Source: Mortierella sp. BCC40632
Taxonomy: Eukaryota; Mortierellomycota; Mortierellomycetes; Mortierellales; Mortierellaceae
Assembly: GCA_011634665.1 (NCBI GenBank)
Contig: WAEK01000015.1
Location: forward strand, 360,001 to 424,000
Reading direction: 5' to 3'
DNA length: 64,000 nt
Shown: positions 1-12,405 of the stretch, in pieces
Layout of the letters: each line of letters starts with the position of its first letter
How positions within the stretch are numbered: the stretch's first letter is position 1
The notes under the pieces: model-generated
The model's database searches: none
The model's input: the letters and a program-made list of their open reading frames with translations, nothing else
Told to the model about the DNA's origin: nothing
Position numbers and translations under genes: made by a program

Positions 1-733
1 AAAGTCTTCTTCCTTGTCAACACTGTTGTCCTTGGCACGATGTTTGCCTCTTGCAGAGCTTTCGCTCGAAGCCGATGTTTTGGGCACTGTCTTTTTTTTT
101 CCTGGATATGATTCCCGGAGACTGGCTTGTTTTGCCAAGTTGGCCTCGTTCATCTTGAGGGCTCTGGATTCTGGTACCCATTCATCCCATCTATTAAAAA
201 AAAAAAAAAAAAAAAAAAGGACCCAGATGGAAGAAGAAAAAGAATCATCAGAGAACGAGTGAGTAGAGATTTCTCCTGTAAACCAGGTCCATGACATTTG
301 TTGTTGGCAGTGAAACAGATCAATTCCATTTTTTTTTTTTCGGATGGTTGATGTCACTCTTACGACATACGTTTGTTTCCAGCCACGGTAATGTACGAGA
401 TAGACAGGTCCTTCATCTCCATGAGGTGGGTCCAGCACTCTCCAGTCCGTCTTCAAAATCTATTGTCCAAGAAAAAGAAAAAGAAAAAAAGAAAAAAATA
501 TGCATCTCAGTTGACCATTTCTGGGGACTTTCCTTCAAGGGGCAGAAGGGGGGGAAGGGAGAGGCAAACAGAAAATCCGAGTGGTGGTGAGGGCGGGGGA
601 GGGGGGAGAGGAGGTGGTTCAGGACTCCTGGTGAATCATTCCAATCTACCTTGGCTTCATAGAGTAATGGTCCATGGAAGCAAAGTACTGTCTCGCCCGC
701 CTCAAAGGTCATTTGTCGCTGCTTGCTCGCCAT
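1..733 (-). CDS. EAF3: Chromatin-modification protein EAF3 / MRG15-type chromodomain protein (5' part; gene continues beyond the left edge)
   Basis: Subunit of the NuA4 histone acetyltransferase and Rpd3S deacetylase complexes in the nucleus, reading methylated H3K36 through its chromodomain (family knowledge). Coding exons read on the minus strand are 733-650, 459-371 and 190-1, with phases 0 and 2. The start is the ATG at 733, giving MASKQRQ. Exon 1 carries the MRG15/EAF3 hallmark VLCFHGPLLYEAK. Exon 2 continues ILKTDWRV and YLVHYRGWKQ, and exon 3 starts with the chromodomain end WDEWVPESRALK. It then becomes a basic Ser/Lys linker (KKKTVPKTSASSES) of the kind that precedes the C-terminal MRG domain. 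The MRG domain lies outside the window. Introns have GTAGAT and GTATGT donors; the second contains a long poly-T on the coding strand. The gene is divergent from TRM8. Confidence 0.93.
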
Positions 734-1233
734 GGTGATGGAATAGAGACTAGAGAGGCAACGGCGGATCAGCAGTCCATTAGTACTCTTTGGAAATTCA
801 ACGGTCTCGAGGATGAGCTTGCAAGAAAGAAAGAAAAAAAAAAAAAAAAAAAAAAGAAAAAAAAGTGAAGCCTGCAGACTTTGGGAGGCTTGAAATTTGT
901 GTATCATGGTTGCCAGCATTGCGACAAAGTTGTGGCAGGTACCTTGGGACAGAGTCTAGGAGAATGAGTGATTACAGCGCGAAAGACTGGTTGGGTAGAG
1001 GAGTAAACGCGCTTGTCCTGTCTTGAGGCCGCCTCTGCTCTTCTTCTGCTCTGTCCAGTGGCTGATTCAGTTTCGTGTTTTCAGCCCCTTCCTATACCGC
1101 ACGCAAGAGTAGCGCCCGTGCGGCAGTCTTCCAAATCGTCAAGCAGTCACCTAGTCTCTCTCTCTTTTTTTTTTTTTTAGACCCAGTGTTGGTGTTGGAT
1201 CATCAACTGATCAACTCCATTTGAAGCATCGCC
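734..1233. promoter_or_regulatory. Shared upstream region of EAF3 (-) and TRM8 (+)
   Basis: Five hundred bases separate the start codons of two divergent genes, so both promoters and 5' leaders must lie here. It contains an impure poly-A run at 832-864, which is poly-T relative to EAF3, and a (CT)/poly-T stretch at 1153-1179 just upstream of TRM8. I see no clear TATA box. A bidirectional promoter is inferred from layout only. Confidence 0.5.
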
Positions 1234-2790
<1,557 letters not shown>

Positions 2791-4146
2791 TTCTTGAATG
2801 CATTACCTTAGTAAACTGTATTTGTAAAAAGAACATCGAGGAGTCTTTATAAAAAAATACACAAAAAACCTTGGTTCTAAAACAGCTGATGTCTGTGCAA
2901 CGTGGAGAAGAATTGTGTTGTTCCTGACCTGATGCAACAGCCAACATTTTGACGGAGAAAAGATAGGGAGTGAAGGACCCTGAAAAGGTATTTGGGCCAG
3001 AGGAAATGACGATATGCTGGCTTCTCTTTGGCTTTGGACCCGTGGCCCATCCAGGGTATGTGAGGAAAGGGAGGAGGGAGCCATCCAGACGAAAGCCGCC
3101 AAGAACGAGGAAACCCCCAAGGCCAATAGCCAACGAGAACAAAGTTTGATAGGCAACAGCCTAAATTTTTTTTGGTAATGAAAGGGTTCTCTATCCACCG
3201 CCCTTTACCATTATTCTTCAAAACCTGCCAAGTGCTCAGAAAGAGTCTTGTGGACCTTTTAAACCCTACTGGGCAGGGCGACATCAGAAACGACACAACT
3301 CTTCCCGGGACTCGAATCTTGCTCATCGGCTTGGCCCACAAGGGTTCGGACCCTGGACAAGACACGAGGGTGCAGTTTTTAGAGAATTATCCCCTGGTCC
3401 TGTCCTCATGACATGAAAAAAAAAATGCCGTGTGTTCAAACTTGTGCGTGCATCCCACAATCAGCATCAGGAGAAAAGGCCCTTGCAGCCTGCGCTATCG
3501 AAGGTTCCTGAAAGAAGAGGAGTACAAGTCATTTTAGCAGGATAAGATGGATAGGCCCGGCCCGAGTCGTGTATAGAGAAATGAGGCGAGTACAGCAAAG
3601 ACAAGAAACACCAAAGGACGCAAGAGAAAGAAAAAGAGCGATTGAGCATACGTTGCGCGGCAAAAGGCATTGCGAGCGGCTGTCTTTGGCTGTGGCAGAC
3701 GACTGCGTTGTTGGTCTTGTCCTTTTTCTTTTTTTCCTTCTTCTTGGTTCGCCCGTGTGTCGCTCTGTGCTCCTTTTGAGCTCACGTCGCTTGGCTCTTC
3801 TCCTTTTCTGGCCAGAGACGTTCTCAGCCTCTTGTCCGTTCTCCTAGTCTTCTTCTCCTTCCTCTTTTCTCTTTTCTTCTCTCTCTCTCTTTTTTTTTTT
3901 CTTCTTTTCCTCGCTCACACACCCCATTCTCATTCATCCACACCCTTGCCATCACCTTTGCATCTTTCATCCCACCTCTCTTGAGCTCAACCTCCTCTCT
4001 CCTACACACACCCGCGCTCACACTCCACTCCTTTCTTCTTTGTCTTCTTCTTCCTCTTCCTCTCCCCTCCCCCGTTACACTCTACCAAAACGTTTTCCAG
4101 AAAGAAGAGCCAATCAGGCAAAAAGCGGAACGTCAGCGCAGCCATC
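2791..4146. other. Intergenic region: TRM8 3' flank and long pyrimidine-rich leader of the VHS-GAT gene
   Basis: No gene recognised. The right part, about 3715-4140, is strongly C/T-rich on the plus strand (runs of CTTTTT, CTTCTT, CTCTCT), as in front of most plus-strand genes here, and is probably promoter plus 5' UTR. Open frames between 2800 and 3400 on the minus strand show no family pattern. Confidence 0.5.
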
Positions 4147-7100
4147 ATGGGTCTCTTCTCTAAGCAATCTGCAATCACCACTCAAATCGGTAATTCCTCC
4201 ACCCATCTCACCTGTCTGAGGAGGAGAGTCCGTATTCGTCTTATTTTTTTCTTCTTCTTCTTATTGTTGTTGTTGTTGCCATATTGTCCCCCCCCACTTT
4301 CACCTTTTAGTGGCACCACTCTAGGCAAAATGGGCGAATGCATATTTTTTTTATCCCAGTGGCATCACGTCCTCTCTTTCAACTCCGAGCTTTTTTCAAA
4401 AAAAAAAAAAAAAAAAAAAGCACAATATGAGCAAAACCACGAAAACTAAAAAGCTAGAAACGTGTTCGTTTGGTCTTTTCCATGTCTGTGGTTCCGTAAT
4501 TAGATGCCATCTCCAATTTGCCTTCCATCACTCAATGGGAACAGGTCACTGCACTCTGTGACGCTGTGAATGCCAAAGACGATGGGTAAAAAAAAAAGAG
4601 AGGGAGATGGAGCATTGGCTTTTTCTGTTTTGCCACCAGCCTGAGCCTGAGCCTCTGAGTCTTTTTTACTTCTTATCCTCGGCCTCAAGGTTTAACCAGC
4701 TCTTGACTTGAAGAAGGGGCTCAATGGTGTCAAGAAAAGATTCCTATCCAATTTACTGACCCGTTTTTTCCTTTCACACGTTTTTTTTTCCCGCGACTTT
4801 ATTACACTTTATGAATCACTTCGTCTCTTCCCTCTGCTCCTGCTCCTGCCCTTGCTCCTGTTCCTCTGGATCCTATTTCTCTGGGCCGTCAATTCAACAT
4901 CTGCTCGTGGGACAATGTCGAATACGGGGGGTTGGTACCATGGCCGGCTTTTTGTAACTCCTGCTTGGAATTGCCTTTTTGACACTCGGGACTTTACACG
5001 GGATTGTTTCTGTTGCACAGTGCCAAGGAAGCAGGAAAGGCGCTTAGGAAAAAGCTCCGGATGGGGCGACCACAACAGCAGATGAATGCCATCACGGTAG
5101 GAAGAGACCCCCCTAGCAAAAGAAAAAAGTGATCTGACCCTATCCATCTCCTTGCATGGGAGAGAGAGAGGAGAGAGTGCAGAAAAGGACGAAACGAATA
5201 GAGTGGAACTGATGCTTTTTGATTACTCTGTGTCTAATAGCTGATTCAAGCAATGGTGGATGGGTGCGGCTCCAGGTTTAAGGGTAAGTACACAAAGAAA
5301 AAGCAAGCATGAAATCAGATGTCTACCGCAGCTAAACTGGGTCGTCCATTAGACCCGAAAACAGGCAGGCTAGAACTGACACCTTACTGTTTTTTTTTTT
5401 TTTTTTTTTTTCCTGCTCAATGTAGCACAATTGGCAACAGAAAAGTTTGTCGAGGATATCAGGGCTGTTGTAGTTGCAGAGGTGAGGCACAGGCCGTTCG
5501 TGTGGGAGAGGGAGGGAGAGGGAGAGAGGGAGAGGGATGGATCATTGGATGAGATTCTCCTAGACGATCATCGAGCACAGAGACTGGCTGTCTCCATGCC
5601 TGAGCAAAACTCTGCCTCTGTCTTTACTGTGCTCATTCTTGCCCACCCTTCCATTTGAGCGATACAACCCTAACCCTCGATCTTATGTGTGGATATTCAA
5701 TGACTCCCCTCCCCTCCCTCTAGGCGACGGATGTAAATGTCAAGATCTGCTTGATGGAGCGACTGGAGGGTTGGGCAGACGCGTTTGTGTCCGACCCTGG
5801 CTTGGCCATCATCCCACAGCTGTACCAGACACTCTGCAGAAACAATACCCCAAGATCTGTAAGTGTTAGTTTGAAGACTTTTTTTTTAAAAAAAAAGGAA
5901 GAGAACGAGAACGCCCCAAGTCTTAACAATCCTTTAATTTCTTTAGGCCAATGCCCCCAGAAGTGCCCCCCCTTCTCCACCACGCGCGCCCTTGACGCCA
6001 GAACAGGTAAAATAGTGACAAGAATAGAATTTTTTTACTTGATTTACGCCAGACTGCAGCCCAAGAATACAAGTATTGATCATTCTCCCTTTGGTTTGGC
6101 CAAAAAAAAAAAAAAAAAAAAATACTTGTAGCGAATGAGACAAATGGCACAGGACATCGAGTTGGCAAGGAATAATGCTCATATGCTTGTAGAGGCCGTT
6201 TCGTTCGCAGATCCCGAAGTGGAGGCCGTCGAGGAGAACGAGCTCATCAAAGTATGGAAAACTGTGCTAGTCATGGCAGAGTCCAATGTTATCCATTGAT
6301 TTAATGTTGGGGAACTGTTAACGGATATTAACCTGAATTTTTTTTTTTTTTTTTTTGCCTTGACTATTTTCTAGGAATTCCACTCCAAATGTCTGACGCT
6401 CCAGCGTGGCATTCAACAATACCTCTCAGAGATGACCGAATCCCCCAACTTTAGCGAGCAATGGCTGAGTATGTTTTCGAGACGCCTTTCAAAGCAGACG
6501 TCTGTGTTCTCGCTCAGTGAAAAAAGTACTCTTTGCCTTTTCTTAATCTTTATCTCTTTTATTTTATTTTTTTCTCAACCACCTAGCATCACTGCTGGCA
6601 TGCAACCAAGAATTAGTCCAAGCATTCACAGCGTATAACCAAATGATGGAGCGCCAGCATCTGGCACGCGTTACAAAGGCATCCGAGATGACAGATATTC
6701 CAAAGTCCAATGGCAAGCAGAATCCAGGACCTGAGGATCTTATTTCCTTCAACGATGGAGCAGGCGTAGGCAACGGAACCTACCAAAACAATGGAGGCAA
6801 TTATGCGCCTACGGCACCTACGGCACCGACTACCGTGCCAGCAAAGGCAGCAGTGCCAATGTCGACCAACCTGGGAGGAAACAATGGGGGTACCGCAGTT
6901 ACAGACTCTTCTGTGGACCCATTTGCGGATGCAACACCGTATTTTGTTTCAGGACCAACCGAAACTCCATCAGCGGTTAAGATGGGGTAAGTGATGAGAA
7001 TACATCGCGTCTCTCTAGACTCATTTCTTTTGTAAAAGTCATTTTAGAGCTGCCACTTACACAATAGCCATCATGGCACTATTTTATCCTCTTTTTCTTT

Positions 7101-7366
7101 CTTTAATTAACAGCAAACGAGCCGATAATAGTGATATGATCTTTGATGCCTCAGCCTATATTCGCCAGCAACAAGCGGAGCAGGAGCAACTGGCCATGTT
7201 GAAGGAGCAACAGCGTCAACTGCATTTGCAGCACTCGAACGGTGCCGAGGGTTCGTCAGCCTCGTCATCTTCAGCGTCATCTGCAGGGCTTGTGGCTGTG
7301 GACGGGATTCATGCGGTCGCTCCACCTGCACCAAGCACTGTTACTGCAGTGGCATCTCACCAATAA
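4147..7366 (+). CDS. VHS and GAT domain protein (LSB5 / TOM1 / GGA-like trafficking adaptor)
   Basis: Predicted endosomal or actin-linked adaptor binding ubiquitinated cargo, like yeast Lsb5 or animal TOM1 (family knowledge). Eleven exons: 4147-4189, 4504-4585, 5021-5096, 5241-5283, 5426-5481, 5724-5858, 5947-6006, 6132-6251, 6375-6468, 6587-6986, 7114-7366, giving 453 aa. The VHS domain spans about residues 1-145, with ITQWEQVTALCDAVNAKDDG, AKEAGKALRKKLRMG, LIQAMVDGCGSRF and VKICLMERLEGWADAF. After a Pro-rich linker, exons 8-10 look like the three-helix GAT domain (ARNNAHMLVEAVSF, TSLLACNQELVQAFTAYNQM). The rest is disordered: PEDLISFND (a clathrin-box-like LISFND), a Thr/Ala/Pro repeat, a VDPFAD stretch and a Gln-rich helix before a Ser/Ala tail. 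There is no GGA gamma-ear, so LSB5/TOM1-like fits better than GGA. Confidence 0.9.
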
Positions 7367-9406
7367 GGCTTTACCTGCCTGACTTAGTTTTTACATAGCT
7401 TTTTCTCTCTCTCTTTCTCTCTCTCTCTCCTTCTCCCTTTCCTTCTCTCTCTCTCTCTCTCAGAATCGAATCTGCAGTCATGCGACAAACCGTTTCAATG
7501 ACTCGTGTTGGACATGTTGTTTTGAGGAATTGCTCTTGCTCTTGGTCAATTACGATTGATTTTTATGCCCCCCCCTCCCCTTCCCTCCCCTAATAGATTA
7601 GTGATAAAGGTAGCTTGAGGCTATCGACAAGAAAGAAGAGCGCGCGTACGTGTATGATTGAAAAGAGGTCGACGACCGTTCCCAACGCATGTCAGAGAAG
7701 AAAGAAAAATAGAGAGAGTGTGTGTGAGAATGTGTGTGTGTGTGGAATAGATGCTGCTGTTGCTGCTGCTGCTGCTGTTGCTGTGTGTAACAGACGTTTG
7801 GAGAGAAATAGGGGAGAAAGGAAGAAAGTCTGCAAGGGCAAACATCTGAGTGATTCCTAGGGAGAGGGAGAGCATGGGTGGTGGTAAAAAATATAATTGT
7901 AGGAAGAGGACAAGAGATAAATGGAAACAACAGGTTTTTTTTTAGCAGTCGTGAATCCTGTGCGTGAGATTACCCCAGATACCTGGTGGGATCCAAAGAA
8001 GCATATGAAAGTGGGAATTGACAGAGAAGAGTGGGGGGGAGGGGGCTTGCTTTTTCAAGTCCGCCTTGGACTAGATTCTTTTTGGGACAGGAAAAGGAAA
8101 AAAGACTTGGGTGGGGGAGTGAGAAGAAAGAAGGTCAGAAGAATAAAGGACCAAATAGCAAAACGATGGTGTGAAGAGGAAAAAATAATAAAAGAGACGA
8201 ATACTTCAATGCAAATTACAAAAGGTGGAGAAAAACGTAGAAGCAAGTTTTCTCGATGTTTACCCATTTTTGTGTTCCTGTTGGTGCCACAACATCCTGC
8301 CCGATCCATGCACGTACAAACGCCACCCTACCTACCCCGTTTGCAGGTGAATGGACTGGGATTGATCTTCTATCACGCAAAGGGGAAAAGAATCCCACAT
8401 GGAGACAGCTACAGTTCCCGAGTCCTTAGCCGCGTAGATTCGATCCCTTGGGCTCTCACGCGAGAGGAAAGAAGAAAAAGAGACATGCATGGTTCAAACT
8501 CCCAAGGCCTACGAAACAAAGTTACCCCAACGAATATGAACGGAGTTGTAGGGCAGGCTTTTCTATCTTTTTTTTTTTTTTTTTTTTTTCTTGTAAACTC
8601 GGGCCAAGTCTAGGTGGTGGTCAAAACGATCTCCTCATGTAATAGAAGACGAAGCGGATGAATTGGCAGAGAGGCTAACTTCAAAGACCAACCAGGCCAG
8701 AGTATTTGGCTGTGCAGTTGTTGTCAGCCGGAGGAGGAAGGAGGTTGATTGCAGACTGGAACCGATTGGCCTTGACTGGTGTGTGACCTGAAAAGGTTCG
8801 GGATATTGCATGTGCCTGATAGATAGACCAGCCCAGCCACAGGCACCGGTTTGCCCCTTCCAACCTTTTCCAGTCCTCGGTTCTGTCTTTAGAGTTTGTT
8901 TTTTTTTTTTTGTAAGAGCTATGAAAACGGTTGCTAGAAGAGAGTGGATCGAAAGTGGAGAAAGAAACAAGGCTCGCGCGACAAAAAAGATCGATGCGAT
9001 AACACCATGACTTTTTTCACGAAAAAAAAACCCGCCAACTCTCTGATCTTCTCCGCACACACAAACATACCAACACTCATACACGTCCACACATATATCT
9101 ACCGATGCAGAAGAGCGAGTCTTCTCTCTTGTCCAAGAGTGGAGAGTTGAGACGGAGGTTTAGAGTTTCTGTCTAAACAGGTGCTTGTCAGTTTGCTTTG
9201 TTGATTCTTGTTGGTTCGGTCTGCCCTTTTGGCTCCGCGGTCCAGTCAGTTGCAGAGGATTCCCTTCCTTGGGTCTGTCCCGGCGGTTGAGTTGGATTTG
9301 GGACAGGCCAACACACTCCCCAACAAGGTTGCAGATGGCTCTTGCTTTAGCTCGAGGTCTCTCGTCGTGTGTATTGTGTTTTGTTGTGTGTGTGTGTGTG
9401 CTTTCT

Positions 9407-9439
<33 letters not shown>

Positions 9440-10045
9440 AAGCGAGTACAGGCTTACGATTGCCATGTGAGATTTTTTTTATTTCGTCTAACTAGGGAAG
9501 AAGAAGGTCGAGACTGCATACAAACATGCATGCAATCCGTGGGTGTCAAACGTGAGCTTGGCTTCAAGTTCATTGGCATGGATATCCAACCAGCCGTGGG
9601 CAAGTCAAGCACGCAAGACACAAAACGCCAGGGACGCGGTCTCCTTTCCGATCTGACCCCTCTCGTTTTCGCCGTCCAGTCACACAGAAGTGTGTGGCCG
9701 TTCTCACATCAAAAGGGCACATCTCCGCCGAGCGGACTGCCCGTGCCGAGCCCTGGTTCCCACTCTCTCTCTCTCGCTCTCTCTCTCTCTGTGCTGGGTT
9801 CATCGGCTACCTTTTCTATAAAAAAGGGCAACTGACTGCTTCACTTTTTCTTTTCTTTTTTCCCTTTTTTTTTTCTTCTTCTTCTTCTTTGTTACCTCTT
9901 CTCTACTGCGTCCCTCTTCTTCCTAGTTCACGCACCTCCTCCGAGTCAGGTCTCCCTTCACTTTTACCTTCCAACCGCCTCCCACTCTTTTTAATTCCCC
10001 TCCTTGGACACCTCTCACCTGAACCCGCGTTCTCTTACCCCTGCC
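7367..10045. other. Intergenic region between the VHS-GAT and permease genes
   Basis: No supported gene. It contains (CT)n after the stop codon (7400-7461), a GCT/GTT repeat (7751-7783), poly-T runs (8570-8590 and 9411-9437) and C/T-rich DNA before the permease (9755-10000). A 230-codon open frame at 7921-8613 is discussed under rejected items. Confidence 0.5.
9817..9825 (+). promoter_or_regulatory. TATA box-like element upstream of the permease
   Basis: TATAAAAAA lies after a (CT)n tract and about 220 bases before the permease ATG. A C/T-rich stretch follows that could hold the transcription start and 5' UTR. It matches the TATA consensus; its function is inferred. Confidence 0.4.
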
Positions 10046-10252
10046 ATGGACAACAATGAAAAGGGCCACGCGGCCGACTACAACGAGGACGAGGCTCGTC
10101 TCGCCAGCGTAAATACTTTTTTTTTTTTGTTCAACTCATGTTGCCATTCAACCTCCATCTCGCGATCGGATCCGCTTCATCGCGCGGCTATTTTATTTCT
10201 TTCTGCAAGCAAAACTCTAACCAACTGACTGCATCTCTTATCTTGCTTTCCT

Positions 10253-10314
<62 letters not shown>

Positions 10315-12405
10315 CATGGAATATTGCATATGGACGACTTGTCGTGTGCCTGTTGTGTTTGCGTGCTTACAGTTGGGTTACAAGCAAAACATGAAGTAAG
10401 CCTCTTTCTCCCATCAGCATCAACCACTCCCACGACCCAATCACTCTTGCCCGCTTTGGCCTCTTGCTTAGCTCAGATTGGATGGGATGCTCGTTGATCT
10501 GAACGCCTCCTCCATTGCTACCACGTGCATCTATCCCTATCTCCTGACATCTTCCCGTTCGCTTCCACTTTTTTCTTCTTCAATAGACGTCAGTTCACGG
10601 GTCTGCAGAACTTTGGATTCACGCTCACCAACTCGTCTGTGTTGATTGGTATTGTGCCCTTGTTCGGATTCGGTATGATGACTGGTGGTCCCGTTGTCGC
10701 CATCTGGGGCTGGCTTTTGGTCGCCTTCTTTGTCATGTTTATCGGTTTGGGTATGGCTGAGATTTGCTCGACCTTCCCTACGGCTGGTGGTCTTTACTAC
10801 TGGACGGCCAAGCTCGGTGGTCCCAAGTGGGGACCCATGTTCTCGTGGTACGAGGCCTGGTTCAACATGCTCGGTCAGGGTAAGTAGTCGTCAATTCCAT
10901 TTTTCATTCTTATCCAGTCAAAAAAAACTTGCTCTCATTAGCACCAAGTAACAGCGAGCTAACTGGTCAACAACTACTCTGCTGTCTTTGTACTTTTCTT
11001 CTAGTTGCTGGATGCTCTGGTTCTGTCTTGGCGGCTGCTACGTTCATGAACACTTTGATCGCAGTTTGGGAGCCAACCTATGAGGTGGAGGGCAAAAAGA
11101 ACTTTTACATCATGGCGGCGTTGATGATTCTTGCGGGCATTGTGAACACGGCAGGAGGCCGAGCCCTCAAGATTGCCTCGTTGGTCTCGGTTTTTGTGCA
11201 CATTGTGGGCACGATTGTGATTGTGATTGTTGTCCTTGCTGGAGCCCCCAAGCTTCAGACTGGCAAGTTTGTGTTCACCGAGTTCAGGGACTATACTGGA
11301 TACACAACCGAATCGAACGTTAGCCCTGTCTTTGTGTTCTTGCTTGGTCTCTTGCAGTCGCAGTGGAGTATGCTTGGTTATGATGCGTAAGTGTCTCTCG
11401 TATTATCACTGTTATTTTTTTGGATCTCGCTTTTCATTCTCTCTCTTTTTGCCCAGGCACTGTTGTGTACAAGGATACTTACAGTTGGTTCCACTCTTCC
11501 GTACCTCATTTCTTCTCCGCCCGCGGCCACGCCCAATCACATACCCCACAAACCCTGTTCCCGGTCTCTTTTGTCTCGATAACCCAACAACATCATCCAA
11601 AAAAAACAGCTCCGCCCACATGTCCGAGGAGACTAAAAAGTCGTACGTGAACGGTCCTCGTGGTATCTTGATGTCCATCTTTGCCTCGGTCCTTATTGGT
11701 CTTGGCCTTGCGCTCGCGCTCACTTTCGGTATCCAAGACTACGAAAAGACTTTCAACAGCGCTCTTGGTGCTGCCCAGCAGATTTTCCTCGACTGTGCAG
11801 GCAAGCAGGGTGGCTCAGTCTTGATCTTTATCATCACCTTTGCTGGATTCCTCTGTGGCGTTGCAACAGTCGCCTCCAACTCCCGTATGCTCTACGCCTT
11901 TGCCCGTGACGGCGGTTTGCCCTTCTCGCCCTACTGGACCGTCCTCAACAAGCGCACGGGCATGCCTCTCCGCCTCGTCTGGCTCTCGGTCGTGGTCATC
12001 ATCATCTTGGCCCTGCCCTCGCTTGGCTCCAAGGCTACATTGAGCGCCATTTCGGGCATCTCCATTATCGGTTTCACAGTCTCGTACGCGATCCCTATCT
12101 TGTTGCGTATCACTGTCGGTGCAGCCACCTTTGAGCAACGCGAGTTCAACTTGGGTCGTTTCTCCAAGCCTATTGGCTGGGTTGCCTGCATTTGGACCGC
12201 TTTCATCTTTGTCATCTTCAACTTGCCTCAGTCCTGGCCAGTGAAGGAGATGGATACCTTCAACTTTACCCCTGCTGCCGTAGGGTTCTTGTTGATCTTT
12301 ACTACCCTCACCTGGTTCCTCTCGGCCCGCAAGTGGTTCAAGGGACCTATTTCCGAGATTGCTCTTCAGGAGCTTGATGGCAAGGTTCCTGTCGAGAGCA
12401 AATAA
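10046..12405 (+). CDS. Amino-acid/polyamine/choline permease of the APC superfamily (ACT family; GABA/amino-acid permease-like)
   Basis: Twelve-helix plasma-membrane or vacuolar importer of an amino acid, GABA or choline (family knowledge; substrate not readable). Five exons: 10046-10108, 10373-10395, 10587-10879, 11005-11386, 11610-12405, giving 518 aa. The N-terminal family motif LGYKQNMKRQFTGLQNFG is split over the 23-nt exon 2 and exon 3. GLGMAEICSTFPTAGGLYYW (helix 2-3), WSMLGYDASAHMSEET (across the last junction), ATVASNSRMLYAFARDGGLPF and WLSVVVIIILALPSLGS are hallmarks of the fungal ACT family. The C-terminus is short and hydrophilic (PVESK). Intron 1 contains the (CT)26 microsatellite. 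Transmembrane spans were judged by eye from hydrophobicity. Confidence 0.94.
10259..10310. repeat. (CT)26 microsatellite inside permease intron 1
   Basis: Uninterrupted CT dinucleotides over 52 bases, upstream of the acceptor at 10371-10372. It may act as part of the intron's pyrimidine tract, and its length is likely polymorphic. Confidence 0.95.

Noticed and set aside
3296..3360. Possible tRNA (GGACTCGAATC and AGGGTTCGGACCCT)
   Set aside because: The TTCGA-like strings have no matching 5-bp stems with 7-nt loops in either orientation, and there is no cloverleaf.
7921..8613. 230-codon plus-strand open frame with ATG start
   Set aside because: It crosses two poly-T runs and shows no motif, no leader or splice context and unusual composition. 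Best explained as chance.
9185..9835. 216-codon plus-strand open frame upstream of the permease
   Set aside because: Contains a long poly-Phe from poly-T and a Ser-Leu repeat from (CT)n, overlaps the TATA-like element, and uses a non-ATG start.
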